Assembly (NCBI RefSeq): GCF_000739595.1
Contig: NZ_BBJP01000006.1
Location: forward strand, 90,738 to 154,737
DNA: 64,000 bases
Reading direction: 5' to 3'
From: Halorubrum halophilum
GTDB taxonomy: Archaea > Halobacteriota > Halobacteria > Halobacteriales > Haloferacaceae
In this document: positions 7,095 through 15,730 of the stretch, one piece after another
Position numbering within the stretch: the stretch's first letter is position 1
How the letters are laid out: every line of letters begins with the position of its first letter
Program-made: the position numbers and the translations under genes
Notes under the pieces: generated by a model
The model's database searches: none
What the model was told of the DNA's origin: nothing
What the model saw: only the letters and a program-made list of their open reading frames with translations

Positions 7095-9074
7095 ATGTAC
7101 GACGACACCGGAACGATGTGGACGAAGTGGCTGGCAGCGGTCGGGACCGCGTGTCTGTTGGGAGCGGTCTGGATCCTCTACCGGGTCCCGCCGGCGACCG
7201 GCTACGAGATCTCGATCTACCGCGCGTACCCGACGCTGTTCTGGGTACTCCTGATAGCGACGATGTTCGCCGGACAGCTCGTCGTGCTACTGGCCGGGAT
7301 CGCCGACGGGCGCGGGGCCGCGGACGTGCTCCCGGGGGTGGCGCTCGTCGTCGTGCCCGGATTCATTCTGGTGCTGCTTCCGTACGTCCGCGGATACCCG
7401 GTGTACGGTCGGGCCGACGTGTTGACACATATCGGGCTCTTACAGGACCTCCCGGAGCTCGGGATCACCCTGAACATCTATCCGCCGACCCACATCTTCA
7501 CGCAGACGCTGGCAGCCGCGACCGGACTGCCGGAGATCGGCACGATCAACCTCCTCCCGGTCGTGTTCTTGGCCGTCTTCCTCGGCTCGATGGCGCTGCT
7601 GGTCGATCACCTGTTCGACGACGCCCGACGACGGGCGTTCTGTCTGCCCTTCGTACTGGTCCCGATCGGTGGTTCGGCCCATGTGAATGCCGTCCCGTTC
7701 ATCCTGAGCGTCCTTCTCGTCCCCTTCTTGCTCTACCTCATGGTCAAGGAGCACGGGTCGCATGCGGTCCCCGTCCGTGCGCTGATGTTGATCGCGCTCG
7801 TCGGCGTCGTGGTGTACCACCCGCTGACGGCCGTCTTCACGCTGATCACGCTCGCCACCTACAGCGTCTTCAACAGGCTCCCGGCGATACGAGCACAGTG
7901 GAGCGGGCTCCCGAACCTCACTTCGCTGACGACCGTGTTGTTCGTCGCCTGGTACCTGAAATACACCGGGATCATCGTCCGGTTCCGAACCATCGTCGAC
8001 GACTTCCTGGGTCCCGCCGGCGGCCCCTCCCCTCTACAGTCCACCACTGAGACCGTCGATCGCACGTCGCCCGACCTGATCGACCTCCTTCAGATCATAC
8101 TCCTTCAGCGCGGTACCGACGTACTGGCCTTCGGACTGGCGTCGGTGTTCCTCGCCATCGCGGTCGCGCTGTGGTACTACCGGGACGAGCGACCCGCCGT
8201 CTTCACGCTCGCGTACGGGAGCACGACGCTTCTGTTCGGGTTCATGGCGGCGCTGTTCCTGACGAACGACCTCATCGCCGGGTTCGGCCGACCCCTCTTC
8301 TTCGGGAAGCTGTTCGCCGCGGCGTTCGTCGGAGCGCTGTTCCACCTCCTCTGGAAGCAGTCAGAGTCGATCGAGGGACAGACCGTCGTCAGCGTCGCGT
8401 TCGCCGGGCTGTTGCTGGTGACGGTTCTGCTGTCCGTGTTCGGGATGTTCTCGTCCCCGCTCGTGTTCGATAAGAACCACCAGGTCACGGAGATGGAGCT
8501 CGACGGGACCGAGTGGCTGTTTGAGAACCGGGACCCGGAGCATCTCATCGACGAGCAGGGGATCTACCACTACCGCTTTTACCACCGCTACTACGGGACG
8601 GACCAGCCGGACGAGACGATCCGGTGGGGCGGCTCGTCGCCGCCTGACCACTACAACTACACCGTCAACGAGCGGCTCGGACAGAGCTACGACGACGACA
8701 GGTACCTGCTGTTACCGAAGGCGGGACGGATCACGTATCCGGAGCGGTTCCCAGACTACCGCGAGCAGTGGGCGTTCTTCCCCGAGGACTTCGAGCGCCT
8801 CGAAGCCGACCCGTCGGTCAATCGCGTGTACGACAACGGGGAGGTGAACGTGTATCTGGTCGACCCCGAACAGACGTCCGATGAGGCCGACGACGGGGGA
8901 GACGGTGTCGGCGAAGCGGACGGTGTCGGCGAAGCGGACGGTGTCGGCGGAGCGGACGGTGCTGGCGGAGCGGACGGTGTCGGTGGTGTTGGCGGGATCA
9001 ACGAGACAGACGGAACCAACGAGACAGACGGAGCCGGCGGCGAGATACCCACCCGGATCCGAGCGAAATACTGA
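7095..9074 (+). CDS. Polytopic membrane protein, GT-C-like, with repetitive acidic tail
   Basis: A 659-residue protein with roughly 11-12 membrane helices in the first 450 residues, then a soluble domain (about 455-600) and a low-complexity tail. An acidic/aromatic loop between early helices (RADVLTHIG, then NIYPPTHIF) recalls the catalytic loop of GT-C glycosyltransferases that use lipid-linked sugars, so a role in glycan transfer or polymerisation at the outer face is likely. The soluble part has many Tyr/His/Asp residues (YHYRFYHRYYG). Residues after about 600 are Gly/Asp/Glu repeats built on DGVGEADGVGGADG. No named family is assigned. Confidence 0.65.
   Translation: MYDDTGTMWTKWLAAVGTACLLGAVWILYRVPPATGYEISIYRAYPTLFWVLLIATMFAGQLVVLLAGIADGRGAADVLPGVALVVVPGFILVLLPYVRGYPVYGRADVLTHIGLLQDLPELGITLNIYPPTHIFTQTLAAATGLPEIGTINLLPVVFLAVFLGSMALLVDHLFDDARRRAFCLPFVLVPIGGSAHVNAVPFILSVLLVPFLLYLMVKEHGSHAVPVRALMLIALVGVVVYHPLTAVFTLITLATYSVFNRLPAIRAQWSGLPNLTSLTTVLFVAWYLKYTGIIVRFRTIVDDFLGPAGGPSPLQSTTETVDRTSPDLIDLLQIILLQRGTDVLAFGLASVFLAIAVALWYYRDERPAVFTLAYGSTTLLFGFMAALFLTNDLIAGFGRPLFFGKLFAAAFVGALFHLLWKQSESIEGQTVVSVAFAGLLLVTVLLSVFGMFSSPLVFDKNHQVTEMELDGTEWLFENRDPEHLIDEQGIYHYRFYHRYYGTDQPDETIRWGGSSPPDHYNYTVNERLGQSYDDDRYLLLPKAGRITYPERFPDYREQWAFFPEDFERLEADPSVNRVYDNGEVNVYLVDPEQTSDEADDGGDGVGEADGVGEADGVGGADGAGGADGVGGVGGINETDGTNETDGAGGEIPTRIRAKY
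8905..9045 (+). repeat. Short tandem repeats encoding an acidic Gly-rich tail
   Basis: Two exact 18-bp copies of GGTGTCGGCGAAGCGGAC are followed by degenerate GGAGCGGACGGT units and two ACGAGACAGACGGA units. All stay in frame within the C-terminus of the membrane protein at 7095-9074. Such slippage-prone repeats can vary in number between strains. Confidence 0.8.
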
Positions 9075-9212
9075 ATAATGTCGGGTTAACGAAGCCTTAA
9101 GACAGTCATAACGGCCCCGCGGGAGTGAGCGTTCACCCGCCCAACCGCCTTCTTCGAGCCGGAATCGTCGTCTGCCGGTCCGGTTGGCTAGCTGAACAGT
9201 CATCAGATTGTG

Positions 9213-9224
9213 AACATATAATTA
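9213..9224 (+). promoter_or_regulatory. TATA-like promoter element for the Tat-signal ORF
   Basis: AACATATAATTA lies about 42-53 bp before the ATG at 9266, in an AT-rich patch within GC-rich surroundings. This is the expected distance for an archaeal TATA box with a short leader. Confidence 0.45.
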
Positions 9225-9265
9225 ACGATACACTTATTGCAGTTAGCATCTGATTACCACTTGCA

Positions 9266-9484
9266 ATGGCACACAAGCTGGCACACAATCGCGGTAGCGA
9301 CCGCTCTACGGCGACATCTGACGGCGACCGGAAAGGGGCTCTCACCCGGCGGCAGTACGTCAAGCTCGGCACTGCGACCGCGGCGAGCCTTCTGATCGGC
9401 GGCGCGTCGGTCGGCGGCTCGACGGGCGCGACGACGGACACCGGCGAGCTCTTTTGGACCGACTTCAGCGAGGGATCGCTGTGA
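9266..9484 (+). CDS. Tat signal-peptide ORF split from the beta-helix protein
   Basis: A 72-residue ORF that is almost only a twin-arginine signal: polar N-region, TRRQYVKLG motif at about residues 28-36, hydrophobic core TAASLLIGGASVGG, then a short stretch ending DFSEGSL. Its stop codon (TGA) overlaps a GTG in the -1 frame at 9481, from which a secreted-type beta-helix protein reads without any signal of its own. Either a single-base frameshift split one Tat-exported protein, or two coupled proteins are made. The neighbouring paralog at 12042 has signal and beta-helix in one frame, which favours a frameshift or a sequencing error. Confidence 0.7.
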   Translation: MAHKLAHNRGSDRSTATSDGDRKGALTRRQYVKLGTATAASLLIGGASVGGSTGATTDTGELFWTDFSEGSL

Positions 9485-11946
9485 CGGTTCTGAACGTCCG
9501 AGATTTCGGCGCGGTCGGCGACGGCTCGACCGACGACACCGCCGCGATCCAAGACGCACTCGACGCCGCGAACAACGGCGACGAGGTGTACGTTCCCGCG
9601 ACCGGGAGCTCCTACCTCGTAACGGGCCATAACGCGGTGGTCGACGTTAACCCGTCACACGACGGCGTCCGGCTCTACGGCGACGGCGAGGGGAGTCGGA
9701 TCGAGTACGGCGGCGGCAACGGCGGACGGAACGTGTTCATGGTCAGCGTCGACCCCGGCGACGACGGTATCGACGGCTTCGTGCTGGAGAATCTAACGCT
9801 CGACGGCGGGCTCGGGAGCGTCGAAGGCGATCCGAACGTCGCCGCGGGGATCCAGGTCCGGAGCCCCCACGCGGGGGACGAGGGAAGCGTGGACATCTCG
9901 ATCCGGGACGTGCGGGCGACCAACTGCTACGGGAACGGTATCGACGTTCGTTCCGCGGGGACGACCGTCACGAACTGCACGGCCGATAACAACCGACAAC
10001 ACGGGTTCGGGATGCACACCAGCGGCGATCCGTTCCAAGATCCGCCGGTCCGGTTCGAGCGCTGTCTCGCCCACGGGAACGGCTTCGGCGGCGGGTACTA
10101 CGGCATGGACCTGTCGGCCGGGAAGGGCGTGGCCGAGGACTGCGTGCTCCACGACAACGAGGGCGCGGGCGCGACCAAGTGCTCAGACGGAGCCGACCGG
10201 ATGGTGTACCGCCGCTGCCGACTGGCGAACAACGAGGGCGTCAGCTTCCAGAACACCAGCGGACAGGGCGCGACGGTCGTTTTCGACCAGATCGTCGCCG
10301 AGGGTAACGCGTACACCATGCGGCTGACGGAGGACGGCACCTACCGGGTCCCCGCGGGCTCCGAACTGGTGTTCGCCGACAACGGGCCGGACGTCCGCGG
10401 CGCGCTCTATCTCACCGACGACTCGGTGTTAGAGGCCGGCGACGCGACGCTGTGGATCAGCGGACAGACCGGCGGTGCGGGCCTGCGCGCCAGTTCCGAC
10501 GGAGCCGGCAGTCGCGTCGGGACCTACTACCACGCGAACAACGAGGACGGGGCGATCTCGAACGATCAGAACATCTCGTTCGGAACGATAGCGAGCGATC
10601 TGAAGGCCGACCTCGACGGCGTCCCGACCGCCGACCAGGTCGGCGCGTGGACCGACGCCGAAATCGACACCGGCAGCGACGACGGGTCGACGGGCGAGGG
10701 GACGACCGACGACTCGCCGTTCGACGCGTGGACCCCGCGATGGGACGCCAGCGCGAGCGACTGGGGGGTCGTCGCGGGCGACGAGTACGAGGGCGGGCAC
10801 GCGCTCCGGTACGACCACGACGGCACGGACGCGGCCCGGCGGGCGATCTCCTGGGACGCCGCCGGTACCCCCTCGGACGTCGAGGTACTCGACAGGGTTC
10901 GAGTCCCGTCGTTCGAGACCGACGGTGACCGCGGGTACCACGCGCGAGTGCACCTCCGGTCGTCGTACGCCGGCGGAGACGAGACCGGCTACTGGATCGA
11001 GCTGGAGGACGCCGAAGACGCGTTCAGGCTGGCGAAGTACTCCGTCGACGGGATGGAGACGCTGGCTCGGTTCGGGGCGCCCGCCGAGGGTGTGTTCTTC
11101 TACCGCCGGTTCCGTGCCGAGGGGGAACGTCTGCGGGTCAAGGTGTGGAAAGCGACCGAATCCGAGCCCGATACCTGGGACGCCGACGTCACCGACGCGG
11201 ACCACGCCGACGGGTGGGTCGGGCTCGGCTCCTTCGACCCGGGCGCGTTCCAGACCGACGTGCTCGGCGTCGCGACCGACGGCGGAACCGTCCAACTCGA
11301 AGCCGACGACGAGTCGGGCACCGACGAGCCGGCCCCCGACGAGCCGGAGCCGGTCGCCGACCCCGAGGTCGTCTCGCTCGAGGCCCGGAATCTGACGGCG
11401 GACGCCGCGACGCTCGCCGGCGACCTCCGAGACCTCGGTGGGGCAGACGAGGTCCGCGTGCGCTTCGAACTGCGCACCGCGGCCACGGACGCCTGGACCG
11501 CCGTGGGCGGCGAGACGCTGGGCTCGCCGTCGGAGTTCACGCACATCGTCTCGGGGCTCGACGCGGCCGCCGCGTACGAGTTCCGCGCCGTCGCCGACGG
11601 AACCGATGCGACCGTTGCCGGGGAGATCGTCTCGTTCGCGACGCTCGACGACGCGGACGAGAACGCCGCGCCGACGATCGAACAGTTCGAGGTCACCGAC
11701 CGGAGCACCAACAAGTGGAACCGGTTCGACGTCAACTGGAAAGTGGCCGACGGCGACGGCGACCTCGACGCGGTCGTCTCGACGCTGGAGCGCAACGGCC
11801 GAACGGTCGCCGCGGACAGCACGACCGTGTCGGGCGACGGGGCGAGCTACACCCACCTGCTCCGCGTTCGCGGGAAGGTCGACACCGTCCGCCTCTGCGT
11901 GAACGACACGTCGAACGCGACGGCGACGCGAGAGTACGAGATCTGA
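9481..11946 (+). CDS. Right-handed parallel beta-helix (pectate-lyase-like) protein, signal-less frame
   Basis: Reads from the GTG at 9481 for 821 residues; the overlap with the upstream Tat ORF is GTGA. The N-terminus (VLNVRDFGAVGDGSTDDTAAIQ) is the start of a pectate-lyase-3/tailspike-type beta-helix, extending to about residue 380. A jelly-roll or LamG-like region follows (about 420-600), then Fn3-like beta domains (about 620-821) separated by Asp/Glu/Pro linkers. Probably a surface-exposed polysaccharide-binding or -cleaving protein. Without the upstream signal it would stay in the cytoplasm, so in-frame joining to 9266-9484 is the natural reading. Catalytic residues cannot be assigned. 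Confidence 0.8.
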   Translation: MTVLNVRDFGAVGDGSTDDTAAIQDALDAANNGDEVYVPATGSSYLVTGHNAVVDVNPSHDGVRLYGDGEGSRIEYGGGNGGRNVFMVSVDPGDDGIDGFVLENLTLDGGLGSVEGDPNVAAGIQVRSPHAGDEGSVDISIRDVRATNCYGNGIDVRSAGTTVTNCTADNNRQHGFGMHTSGDPFQDPPVRFERCLAHGNGFGGGYYGMDLSAGKGVAEDCVLHDNEGAGATKCSDGADRMVYRRCRLANNEGVSFQNTSGQGATVVFDQIVAEGNAYTMRLTEDGTYRVPAGSELVFADNGPDVRGALYLTDDSVLEAGDATLWISGQTGGAGLRASSDGAGSRVGTYYHANNEDGAISNDQNISFGTIASDLKADLDGVPTADQVGAWTDAEIDTGSDDGSTGEGTTDDSPFDAWTPRWDASASDWGVVAGDEYEGGHALRYDHDGTDAARRAISWDAAGTPSDVEVLDRVRVPSFETDGDRGYHARVHLRSSYAGGDETGYWIELEDAEDAFRLAKYSVDGMETLARFGAPAEGVFFYRRFRAEGERLRVKVWKATESEPDTWDADVTDADHADGWVGLGSFDPGAFQTDVLGVATDGGTVQLEADDESGTDEPAPDEPEPVADPEVVSLEARNLTADAATLAGDLRDLGGADEVRVRFELRTAATDAWTAVGGETLGSPSEFTHIVSGLDAAAAYEFRAVADGTDATVAGEIVSFATLDDADENAAPTIEQFEVTDRSTNKWNRFDVNWKVADGDGDLDAVVSTLERNGRTVAADSTTVSGDGASYTHLLRVRGKVDTVRLCVNDTSNATATREYEI

Positions 11947-12041
11947 ACCGGCGGTCAGCGTTCAGCGCTCCGCGGCGTTGAACCCGCAGTACGGGCGTTT
12001 GGCTCCTGCTAACTATGCCTCGGCGGCCCAAAGGGGGATTA

Positions 12042-13379
12042 ATGGTATCTCGCCGCCGTGCACTCGCCCTCTTCTCTCTCTCAGCCGCGGCGCTCGCGGG
12101 CTGTAACGAGATAGACGACGATCCGGATGACGACGATCCGGACGCGGATGGCCCCGACGCGTCCGACGACACCGTCTTGGACGTCCGCGACTTCGGGGCC
12201 GCCGTCGACGGGACCACTGACGACACACAGGCTGTCCGAGACGCGATCGACGCTGTCGAAACGGGCGGCACCGTCTACTTCCCACCGGGGACGACGCTCG
12301 TGTCCGCAGATGACAAGACGGCGGAAGGGGCGAAGGCGATCGAGGTTCGCGGCAACGACTTCCCGGACGACGTGACCTTCCGCGGCGACGGCGAGGAGTC
12401 CGTGGTCAAGCTCGCCGGCGGCCACGAGGATAACCACGGGCTGTTCTCCTGGAAGCCAGAGGACGGAATTTCCGGACACGTCGTCCGCGACCTCACGGTC
12501 GACGGCAACCGACACGAGCAGCCCGCCGACCCCGAGAACAGCGATAACGGCCTGAACCTCGGCGTGAGCGAGGCCGGCAACGACGACGCGACCGTCGACA
12601 TCACGTTCCGCGACGTGTGGAGCGTCGACGCCAACACCGAGTGTTTCACCTTCCTTCAGGGCGGCTGCGTCGCGGATCGATGCACCGCCAGCGGCGCCGG
12701 GAAACACGGGTTCGGGATCGACACGTACGACAACGTCGGCCCGGTCCTGCCCCCGGTCGTCGTCCGGAACTCCCACGCGTATGACTGCGACATCTACGGG
12801 ATCGACTGCTCCGGGGGGACGACGCTCGTCGAGGACTGCGTGCTCGAGAACAACGGCTGGGGAACGAAGACGACCGGCCAGGTGTTCGAGGCCACGTTCC
12901 GCCGGGTTCGGCTGGCGAACAACGATAAGGTCGGATATATGCGGAACGACACGCCGACGGAAACCGGTGAGACCGCGCGGGTGCAGCTCGACCACGTGGT
13001 GTGCCACTCGAACAGCGGTCAGGGATTCCGCCTCGGGCGCGACACCGAGTTCATAATCGGGACCATCACCGCGCTCGGGAATAACGCCACTGGGGACGGA
13101 AGTGGAAACATCTCGATCATGGATAACGCGACCGTAACCGCCGACGAGGTCCGCTCGTTCAACGCCGAGGTCGGCGCCGGCATCCACTACTGGAGCACCG
13201 AGTCGTCCACGATCTCGCGGTACGTGAACTTCGGGAACCGAGACGGTCCGTTCCACGGGGAGATCGAGAAGCTCGTCGTGCAGGCCATCGACGTCGACGT
13301 GCCGAACGACATCGTCGACTCGATCGCGACCGGCCCGGTGCCGAACGCCGACGAAGTCGGCGCCGGAACGGGCGACTGA
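12042..13379 (+). CDS. Tat lipoprotein, right-handed parallel beta-helix
   Basis: A 445-residue protein. I choose the ATG at 12042, preceded by GGGGGA, over one at 12015 because it places SRRRALALFSLSAAALAGC at the start: a twin-arginine signal with a lipobox cysteine near residue 20, as in haloarchaeal Tat lipoproteins. An Asp-rich linker follows, then VLDVRDFGAAVDGTTDDTQAV, the opening of the same beta-helix fold as in the preceding gene, and repeated strands with Asn/Asp/Gly turns. It is shorter than its neighbour and lacks the C-terminal Fn3-like domains. Likely anchored outside the cell and acting on, or binding, polysaccharide. Confidence 0.85.
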   Translation: MVSRRRALALFSLSAAALAGCNEIDDDPDDDDPDADGPDASDDTVLDVRDFGAAVDGTTDDTQAVRDAIDAVETGGTVYFPPGTTLVSADDKTAEGAKAIEVRGNDFPDDVTFRGDGEESVVKLAGGHEDNHGLFSWKPEDGISGHVVRDLTVDGNRHEQPADPENSDNGLNLGVSEAGNDDATVDITFRDVWSVDANTECFTFLQGGCVADRCTASGAGKHGFGIDTYDNVGPVLPPVVVRNSHAYDCDIYGIDCSGGTTLVEDCVLENNGWGTKTTGQVFEATFRRVRLANNDKVGYMRNDTPTETGETARVQLDHVVCHSNSGQGFRLGRDTEFIIGTITALGNNATGDGSGNISIMDNATVTADEVRSFNAEVGAGIHYWSTESSTISRYVNFGNRDGPFHGEIEKLVVQAIDVDVPNDIVDSIATGPVPNADEVGAGTGD

Positions 13380-13545
13380 CGCGGAGAAACGGCCGGATCG
13401 CTACGGAGCGAAGCGAGCTCGACGAGCGATGTCGCCGCCGCCGAACGAGCCGGTTCCGTCCGCACGGCGATCGAGCGATTTGTGTCAATATTATGGGGAG
13501 TCATAATGATGATATAACAAATATACCCCTCGAACAGTTTGCCAT

Positions 13546-14484
13546 ATGGGACTCACTACCCGGATCCGTCGGAACCCGCGTCTCTTGCTGAAAGGGATCC
13601 GAGACGTTCCGGCAGCCTTCGCCGAACTGAATCGTCTCTATCACACGAAGCGATCCGGTCCGGAGTACAACCGAAATGGGATCGACGTGTTCGAGGAGGA
13701 GTGGGACAACCTCATCATCCTCGACGCCTGTCGATTCGACTACTTCGCCGAGTCGACCGACTTTGACAGCCCCGTCGAACGTCGGGTGTCGCGGGGATCC
13801 ACCAGTCGGGAGTTTATTACTGGGAACTTCGCGAATCGTGCGCTTCACGATGTCGTGTACGTCTCAGGAAACCGGTGGTTCTTGGAGCTCCGAGAGTTTC
13901 TCAACGCTGAAGTCCACGCGTATCGGGACGTCGAGCGTGATTTTCGTGTCGATCGCCTCGATGATTCCAAGAGCGACGTGGGATACGTTCCGTACCCGGA
14001 GACGGTGTTAGAGTCGGCGATCGAAGCGGCCGAAGAGTTTCCCGACAAACGCCTCATCATCCACCTCATGCAACCCCACAAGCCGTATCTGGGGCCGAAC
14101 AGCGATCTGTTCACGTACGATGGCGGACTTCGATCGACGATGGCCGCCAGCGGTGACGTCGACATCGACACGCTCCGTCAGGCCTACCGAGATACCCTAG
14201 AGATCACTCTCGATCATGTGGAGTCGGCGCTGGACTCCCTCGATGGGCGCACGGTGATCACGGCCGACCACGGAGAGCTGCTCGGTGAACGCCTCCGTCC
14301 GATCCCCGTGCGGTGGTACGGTCACAAGGAAGGCGTCTACGTCCCGGAGCTCGTCGATGTGCCGTGGCAGGTCGTGAAAGAGGGTCCGAGACGAGAGATC
14401 AGCGCCGACCCGCCCGAGCAGATGCCCGACGTGGACGAGGAGACAGTGGAGGACACCCTCCGTGCACTCGGGTACGTTCCGTAG
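13546..14484 (+). CDS. Sulfatase/alkaline-phosphatase-superfamily protein
   Basis: A 312-residue soluble protein with alkaline phosphatase superfamily landmarks: LIILDACRFDYF (metal-binding Asp strand), a serine-rich segment RGSTSREF at the nucleophile position, HLMQPHKPYLGP, and ITADHGELLGER (metal-binding Asp-His). Related genes sit in haloarchaeal polysaccharide clusters and are annotated as sulfatase-like or phosphoglycerol-transferase-like; the substrate is unknown. There is no signal peptide or membrane anchor. Codon use is slightly less GC-biased than that of its neighbours. Confidence 0.75.
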   Translation: MGLTTRIRRNPRLLLKGIRDVPAAFAELNRLYHTKRSGPEYNRNGIDVFEEEWDNLIILDACRFDYFAESTDFDSPVERRVSRGSTSREFITGNFANRALHDVVYVSGNRWFLELREFLNAEVHAYRDVERDFRVDRLDDSKSDVGYVPYPETVLESAIEAAEEFPDKRLIIHLMQPHKPYLGPNSDLFTYDGGLRSTMAASGDVDIDTLRQAYRDTLEITLDHVESALDSLDGRTVITADHGELLGERLRPIPVRWYGHKEGVYVPELVDVPWQVVKEGPRREISADPPEQMPDVDEETVEDTLRALGYVP

Positions 14485-14826
14485 CGAGTCGACCGGTTAA
14501 TCCCTTCGTTAAGTGTCTCTAACGGCATCATAAACCGATCGCTTCATCCGCCGAGTCGATGACTAATAGGCACTCTGTATTCGGCAACCAATCCCGTTCA
14601 TCGATTAATAATTTCAACGAATCTCCGAATTCATATAGCGGACTACCCCTCTCTACGGATTCTATATATATGTAGGTAGAGGTGGTACAGCCGATATGGG
14701 AGAACGGACGGCGGCGGGCCACTCGTGTCGATCGGCCGATTACCCGGAGCGTAAGCCTTCCGCGGCGGTCACGCACACGTCCGAAACGGAGCGAGACATT
14801 TCGTCTGGAACACGTCAGGAAGGGAT
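14485..14826. other. AT-rich intergenic stretch with possible gene remnant and TATA
   Basis: A 342-bp gap that is AT-rich between about 14520 and 14690. On the minus strand 14528-14640 reads as a plausible C-terminal coding piece (SLKLLIDERDWLPNTECLL then a stop), but no start or domain supports a gene; it may be a relic. CTATATATATG at 14661-14671 is a strong TATA-like element pointing to the plus-strand gene at 14827, though with a long leader. Confidence 0.35.
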
Positions 14827-15612
14827 ATGATCGGATTACTCGGAAAGGCCGAGGAGGTCAGACGCTCGGAGGGCGCGCTGACGATGGCCCAGCGGGGCGT
14901 GAACTACCTCGCGTGGCGCGGGTCTCCGGTGCTGTGGCCGCTGTTTAACCGCGGGCGGGCGATCAGACACCGACTGCGGTACGACGCCCCGCCGAACGTG
15001 TACGAGCCGCTCTTCGTCTCTCCGTCGGAGATCACGCGATTCACGTGGGGTGTCTCCAAGACCCTCGGACTCGGTGCGGTCCGGGGCGGCGACTGGGAGC
15101 GGGACTCGCTCCCGCTCTCCGAGAAGTGGGTGTGTCAGGGCCTGAAACAGCGGTTCGTCGACGAACTCGACTGGGACGAGACGGAGTACGTCGAGTACCC
15201 GCGACGAAAGTACTTCGCGAAGGGCGAAGCGATCTGGGGGTACGACTCGGAAGCGGAGTTCGTCGAGCATCGCTGTAGTTACGTGGACGATCTGTACGAA
15301 AGCATCCGCCAGGACGGGTACGTGCGGTCCGAGAACGGGATGAGCGAGTTCCCGGGAATGGATATCCGCCGGCTCGGCTACCACCACAACTTCGACCCCC
15401 TGGTCTGTATCGGGGCCGACGGCACGATCTACCACCGAGACGGCTACCACCGGCTGATGATCGCCAAGGCCCTCGATCTTGACGCGATTCCGGTTCTGGT
15501 GCTCGCCCGACACCCGGAGTGGCAGGCGGTCCGCGAGCGCGCGTACGCGGGTGAAATGGCCGACATCGACACCGATCGCTCACACCCCGACATCGAGCCG
15601 CTGCTGGGTTAG
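14827..15612 (+). CDS. ParB-like fold protein of glycan clusters
   Basis: A 261-residue protein. The C-terminal half holds GADGTIYHRDGYHRLMIAKALDL, resembling the ParB/sulfiredoxin nucleotide-binding motif (GxHR-like), with a following IPVLVLARH strand. The N-terminal half has no recognisable motif. Similar proteins occur in haloarchaeal polysaccharide clusters, where they may act as kinases or nucleotide-binding factors; that role is inference. It is followed after about 120 bp by the barrel-formyltransferase fusion, likely in one transcript. Confidence 0.55.
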   Translation: MIGLLGKAEEVRRSEGALTMAQRGVNYLAWRGSPVLWPLFNRGRAIRHRLRYDAPPNVYEPLFVSPSEITRFTWGVSKTLGLGAVRGGDWERDSLPLSEKWVCQGLKQRFVDELDWDETEYVEYPRRKYFAKGEAIWGYDSEAEFVEHRCSYVDDLYESIRQDGYVRSENGMSEFPGMDIRRLGYHHNFDPLVCIGADGTIYHRDGYHRLMIAKALDLDAIPVLVLARHPEWQAVRERAYAGEMADIDTDRSHPDIEPLLG

Positions 15613-15730
15613 CGGACGTATATACATAGCAGAAGGCTCCGACGGGGACAGACATGGAACCACCACGGCGCGGCGATCGAACCCGGACGAACGACAACGA
15701 CGAGCGGGCCGACCGGGCGGCGTGACCGGC

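Noticed and set aside
10429..11856. 475-codon open frame opposite the beta-helix gene
   Set aside because: Its sequence is Arg/Val/Gly-rich with no domain and mirrors the codon bias of the plus-strand gene; long antisense frames are expected in GC-rich haloarchaeal DNA.
15654..15725. 23-codon ATG frame just before the fusion gene
   Set aside because: Arg/Asp-rich, no ribosome-binding site and no conservation evidence; probably chance.
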